A stretch of 7,554 nucleotides of DNA from Acidobacteriota bacterium (GTDB lineage: Bacteria; Acidobacteriota; Blastocatellia; Pyrinomonadales; Pyrinomonadaceae), in NCBI GenBank assembly GCA_029777145.1, contig JAKOSS010000368.1, forward strand, positions 1 to 7,554. The letters are read 5' to 3'. A model generated the notes under the pieces. That model was not told the DNA's origin, searched no databases, and was given only the letters and a program-made list of their open reading frames with translations. This document shows positions 5,082 to 7,554 of the stretch, piece after piece (position 1 is the stretch's first letter; the number at the start of each line of letters is the position of its first letter). The position numbers and the translations under genes are program-made.

Positions 5082-6887
5082 ATGGATACGAACAAGATCA
5101 GGAACATTGCGATCATTGCTCACGTCGACCCCGGAAAAACGACGCTCGTCGACGCGATGCTCAAACAGTCGGGGACGTTTCGCGACAACGAGACCGTGCA
5201 GGACCGGGTCATGGACTCGATGGACCTCGAACGTGAGCGCGGGATCACGATCATGGCCAAGAACACCGCGGTCAGATACGGCGATTACAAGATCAACATC
5301 GTCGACACGCCGGGCCACGCCGATTTCGGAGGCGAGGTCGAGCGCGTCCTGAAGATGGTCGACGGTATCGTTTTGCTCGTCGACGCGGCGGAAGGCTGTT
5401 TGCCGCAGACGCGATTTGTCCTTCGGAAGGCACTCGAATTGAATCTTCCGGCGATCGCGCTCGTGAACAAGATCGACCGCCAAGACTCGCGTCCAGACGA
5501 AGTTGTCGACGAGATCTATGACCTTTTCATCGATCTCGGCGCAAACGAAGAGCAGATCGAATTTCCGATCCTGTATTCGATCTCGAGGGACGGGATCGCG
5601 AAAAAGAACCTCGCGGACGAATCGAAGAATCTCAAGCCGCTGTTCGATCAGATCATTGAAACCGTGAAACCGCCGCACGCGCTGCGCGACGATTCGCTGC
5701 AATTGTTGGTCGCGAACATCGATTACAATCCGTTCGTCGGGCGACTTGCGATCGGCCGGATTTTTTCCGGAGAGATCGCCAAGAACCAAGAGGTCATCGT
5801 CTCGAAACGCGACGGATCGACTCAAAAGACCCGTGTCAAGGAACTTTATGTATTCGAGGGCCTGGAACGTGTGACGACCGAAAAGGCGGACGTCGGCGAG
5901 ATCGTCGCGCTCGCCGGTTTTGACGACATCAACATCGGCGAAACGATCACGCTCGTCGACAACCCGCGTCCGCTGCCGGTGATCGCGGTCGACGAGCCCA
6001 CGATCTCGATGATCTTCGGCGTCAACACTTCCCCGTTCTCGGGAACCGAAGGCAAGTACGTCACTTCGCGGCAGATCAAGGACCGGCTCGACAAGGAATT
6101 GCTCGGGAACGTCGCGCTGCGCGTATCGGAAACGGAATCGGCGGATAGTTTCAAGGTTTCCGGGCGCGGCGAACTGCAGCTTTCGATCCTCATCGAAATG
6201 ATGCGCCGCGAAGGCTACGAGGTTCAGGTCTCGAAACCCGAGGTCATCACCCGCAGAAACGAAGCCGGCGAGCTCCAGGAGCCGCTCGAACTGGTCGTCA
6301 TTGACGTCCCGGAAGAATTCATCGGCGTTGTCACGGAGGCGCTCGGACGTCGGAAGGGACAGATGACGAAGATGATCAACAACGGCTCGGGACGCGTCCG
6401 GCTCGAATACGACGTGCCGTCGCGCGGCCTGATCGGATTCCGCGGCGAGTTCCTGACGGAGACGAAAGGAACCGGACTGCTGAACACGATGTTCCTGCGG
6501 TTCGACAAGTGGCAGGGCGACATGAAAGGACGCGGAACCGGATCGCTCGTTGCGGACCGCATCGGCGAGGCGACGACGTACGCGCTGTATGCCCTTCAGG
6601 AACGCGGGAAACTGTTCATCAAGCCGCAGACAAAGGTTTACGAAGGCATGATCATCGGCGAGAACGCGCGGTTCGTCGATCTCGACGTCAACGCCGTCAA
6701 GGAAAAGAAGCTCACGAACATGCGCGCGTCGACGGCCGACGAGGCGCTGCGGCTCGTTCCGGTGAAGGACCTTTCGCTCGAAGAAGCGCTGGAATTCATC
6801 GCCGACGATGAATTGGTCGAGGTCACGCCGAAGTCGATCAGGCTTCGAAAGCGCGTCCTCAAGTCGAACGAAAGAGGAAGAAAATGA
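5082..6887 (+). CDS. typA: Ribosome-associated GTPase TypA/BipA
   Basis: This translational GTPase of the EF-G/LepA class binds the 70S ribosome and supports 50S assembly and growth under stress and cold. At 601 residues it is full length (E. coli about 607). The G domain covers about 1-198: P-loop AHVDPGKTT at 13-21, switch [12 protein letters not shown] at 51-61, [11 protein letters not shown] at 75-85 and NKID at 129-132. Domain II (about 203-295), domain III (about 305-385, [21 protein letters not shown]) and domain V (about 398-478, [12 protein letters not shown]) follow. The BipA-specific C-terminal domain includes [22 protein letters not shown] and [11 protein letters not shown]. Two positions are unusual. 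The P-loop has Pro17 where the family has His, and the G5 segment reads YSISRDG where YASAxNG is usual. The frame is intact and the catalytic switch II His79 is kept, so it is probably functional. The ATG at 5082 has a weak ribosome site. Confidence 0.97.
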   Translation: MDTNKIRNIAIIAHVDPGKTTLVDAMLKQSGTFRDNETVQDRVMDSMDLERERGITIMAKNTAVRYGDYKINIVDTPGHADFGGEVERVLKMVDGIVLLVDAAEGCLPQTRFVLRKALELNLPAIALVNKIDRQDSRPDEVVDEIYDLFIDLGANEEQIEFPILYSISRDGIAKKNLADESKNLKPLFDQIIETVKPPHALRDDSLQLLVANIDYNPFVGRLAIGRIFSGEIAKNQEVIVSKRDGSTQKTRVKELYVFEGLERVTTEKADVGEIVALAGFDDINIGETITLVDNPRPLPVIAVDEPTISMIFGVNTSPFSGTEGKYVTSRQIKDRLDKELLGNVALRVSETESADSFKVSGRGELQLSILIEMMRREGYEVQVSKPEVITRRNEAGELQEPLELVVIDVPEEFIGVVTEALGRRKGQMTKMINNGSGRVRLEYDVPSRGLIGFRGEFLTETKGTGLLNTMFLRFDKWQGDMKGRGTGSLVADRIGEATTYALYALQERGKLFIKPQTKVYEGMIIGENARFVDLDVNAVKEKKLTNMRASTADEALRLVPVKDLSLEEALEFIADDELVEVTPKSIRLRKRVLKSNERGRK

Positions 6888-6893
6888 TCGCAT

Positions 6894-6976
6894 TTGCGAT
6901 TTGCGATTTGGTCAACGAGCGAAACGGAATCACCTAACATGCCGGAAAATCGAATATCGGCAATCGCAAATCGCAA
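6894..6976. repeat. Inverted repeat built from TTGCGAT units after typA
   Basis: Bases 6894-6908 (TTGCGATTTGCGATT) are the exact reverse complement of 6962-6976 (AATCGCAAATCGCAA), with 53 bases between. Each arm holds two copies of the 7-base unit TTGCGAT or its complement. The left arm begins seven bases after the typA stop. The right arm ends six bases before the -35 of the STAS gene, with TTTT shortly after. It may act as a structured 3' end for typA, or be a dispersed palindromic repeat of the REP type. The sequence is unrelated to the nonamer array on the other side of typA. Confidence 0.85.
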
Positions 6977-6982
6977 GTGGTT

Positions 6983-7012
6983 TTGACTTCAAACTCCCTT
7001 TTTTCGGATAAT
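6983..7012 (+). promoter_or_regulatory. Sigma-70-type promoter of the STAS gene
   Basis: TTGACT (6983-6988) and GATAAT (7007-7012) each match the consensus at five of six positions and are 18 bases apart. The expected start near 7019 gives a leader of about 15 bases that begins just before the ribosome site AGGAAG at 7023-7028. This implies the STAS gene is transcribed independently of typA. Confidence 0.72.
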
Positions 7013-7033
7013 TCAGGCGTTTAGGAAGAAGAA

Positions 7034-7369
7034 ATGCTCGAAATTCAAGAACGCAACAACGGTGAAATGACGGTCCTCGATCTCGAGGGGAACATCATCA
7101 TGGGCGGCGGATCGGCGAAGCTCCGGGACGAGATCCGCAGGTTGGTCGGCGAAAAGAAGACCGAGGTCCTGCTCAATCTCGAGAACGTGAAGTATATCGA
7201 TTCGAGCGGCGCCGGCGAGATTCTTTCCGGATCGGGAACGCTCAGTGAACTGGGCGGACACCTGAAGCTCGTCAACCTCACACCGAAAGTCCGCGAAGTT
7301 CTGACGCTGAGCAGCATCCTGCCGATCCTTCAGGTGTACGAGGACGAGGCGAGCGCATCCGGCGAATAA
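7034..7369 (+). CDS. STAS-domain protein, anti-sigma factor antagonist-like
   Basis: This 111-residue protein is a single STAS domain of the SpoIIAA/RsbV class. In known systems such proteins bind an anti-sigma or switch kinase when unphosphorylated and are released when a Ser is phosphorylated. The start fits an AGGA ribosome site seven bases before the ATG. The fold order is visible: opening strands (MTVLDLEGNI), helix 1 (SAKLRDEIRRLVGE), strand EVLLNLENVKYID, the phospho-site loop DSSGAGEI at 56-63, helix 2, strand HLKLVNLT, then helix KVREVLTLSSILPIL. Both serines of DSSG are kept, so regulation by phosphorylation is likely. No kinase or PP2C phosphatase gene is in the window, so the partner is unknown. 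It probably does not act on the ECF sigma pair nearby, whose anti-sigma factor lacks a kinase domain. Confidence 0.93.
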   Translation: MLEIQERNNGEMTVLDLEGNIIMGGGSAKLRDEIRRLVGEKKTEVLLNLENVKYIDSSGAGEILSGSGTLSELGGHLKLVNLTPKVREVLTLSSILPILQVYEDEASASGE

Positions 7370-7391
7370 ATACCAGATTGACCAAAATATG

Positions 7392-7424
7392 AAGGGCTTC
7401 GACCGAATCGGCTGAAGCCCTTTT
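7392..7424 (+). terminator. Intrinsic terminator after the STAS gene
   Basis: AAGGGCTTC (7392-7400) pairs perfectly with GAAGCCCTT (7414-7422), with an inner CCG/CGG stem, followed by TTTTCTC. It is 22 bases past the stop codon. The same hairpin faces the convergent gene at the right edge but has only a poor T-rich tail in that direction (ATATTTT). Confidence 0.9.
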
Positions 7425-7446
7425 CTCATCGGGAATTCCCCGACGA

Positions 7447-7554
7447 TTATGCTCCCGAAAATGCCTTGTCGTAAGCAATCGCCATCTTTGTCCAAAAATT
7501 CGCGATATCCATCTCGCGCGGCGTGTGCCTCACCGCATGCGACTGCGCGTAAAG
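7447..7554 (-). CDS. C-terminal fragment of an unidentified protein, cut by the window edge
   Basis: A minus-strand frame enters from the right edge and ends with TAA at 7447-7449, giving 35 residues. It reads as real coding sequence, with a mixed amphipathic tail that includes HTPREMDIANFW and TKMAIAYDKAF. It is convergent with the STAS gene, and the space between holds one terminator. I do not recognise the family from this fragment. Other minus-strand frames that run across 7013-7495 are antisense to the STAS gene and less convincing. Confidence 0.6.
   Translation of the reverse strand, partial: LYAQSHAVRHTPREMDIANFWTKMAIAYDKAFSGA

Noticed and set aside
4654..5352. A plus-strand frame of 232 codons coding for Leu-Gly-Ser-Phe-Glu-Ser repeats, and a minus-strand frame of Lys-Leu-Pro repeats
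   Set aside because: A 9-base unit lacks stops in several frames on both strands, so the open frames are by-products of the repeat. The plus frame overlaps trmL antisense and the typA start in another frame.
5049..6893. A 614-codon open frame antisense to the whole of typA
   Set aside because: It mirrors typA exactly. Its Arg/Asp/Val-rich composition is what the reverse of GC-rich codons yields, and it shows no motif, while the plus strand encodes a complete TypA.

Overview
The window is about 56% G+C, gene-dense bacterial DNA. The gene content suggests a diderm bacterium: a TypA/BipA GTPase, a TrmL tRNA methyltransferase, an ECF sigma factor with a membrane anti-sigma factor, secreted BON-domain and LolA-like proteins, and a STAS protein. 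Acidobacteriota (Blastocatellia-like) is my best guess from protein style and from the short tandem repeats between genes. That placement is an inference I could not test.

Layout. The left two thirds are read right to left on the minus strand: trmL (4291-4743), a two-BON-domain exported protein (3661-4215), an exported LolA-like protein with a GTG start (2599-3414), an exported protein of unknown function (1890-2477), an ECF sigma factor (1153-1785) and its probable anti-sigma factor (400-1152), which begins on the base after the sigma stop codon. The BON, LolA-like and unknown exported genes are each followed by an intrinsic terminator, so they look like single transcription units. The sigma/anti-sigma pair forms an operon. 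Bases 1-399 have no gene I can defend.

The right third is read left to right: typA (5082-6887), then a STAS-domain anti-sigma-antagonist-like protein (7034-7369) with its own sigma-70-type promoter and a strong terminator. The C-terminal end of an unidentified minus-strand gene enters at the right edge (7447-7554).

How the parts fit. The sigma/anti-sigma pair and the secreted proteins look like envelope biology. The anti-sigma factor has a cytoplasmic head, one membrane segment, a long Pro-rich spacer and a C-terminal PDZ domain that would lie in the periplasm. A sigma-E-type promoter (GGAACCC, 15 bases, GTGTAA) lies inside the terminator of the upstream gene. Transcripts starting there would lack the 5' arm of the hairpin and escape it. 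typA and trmL are translation-related genes that diverge from a 338-base gap filled with a 9-base tandem repeat and inverted copies of it. A second, unrelated inverted repeat lies just after typA. TypA itself has two departures from family motifs, one in the P-loop and one in G5.

No CRISPR array, insertion sequence, tRNA or rRNA was seen.
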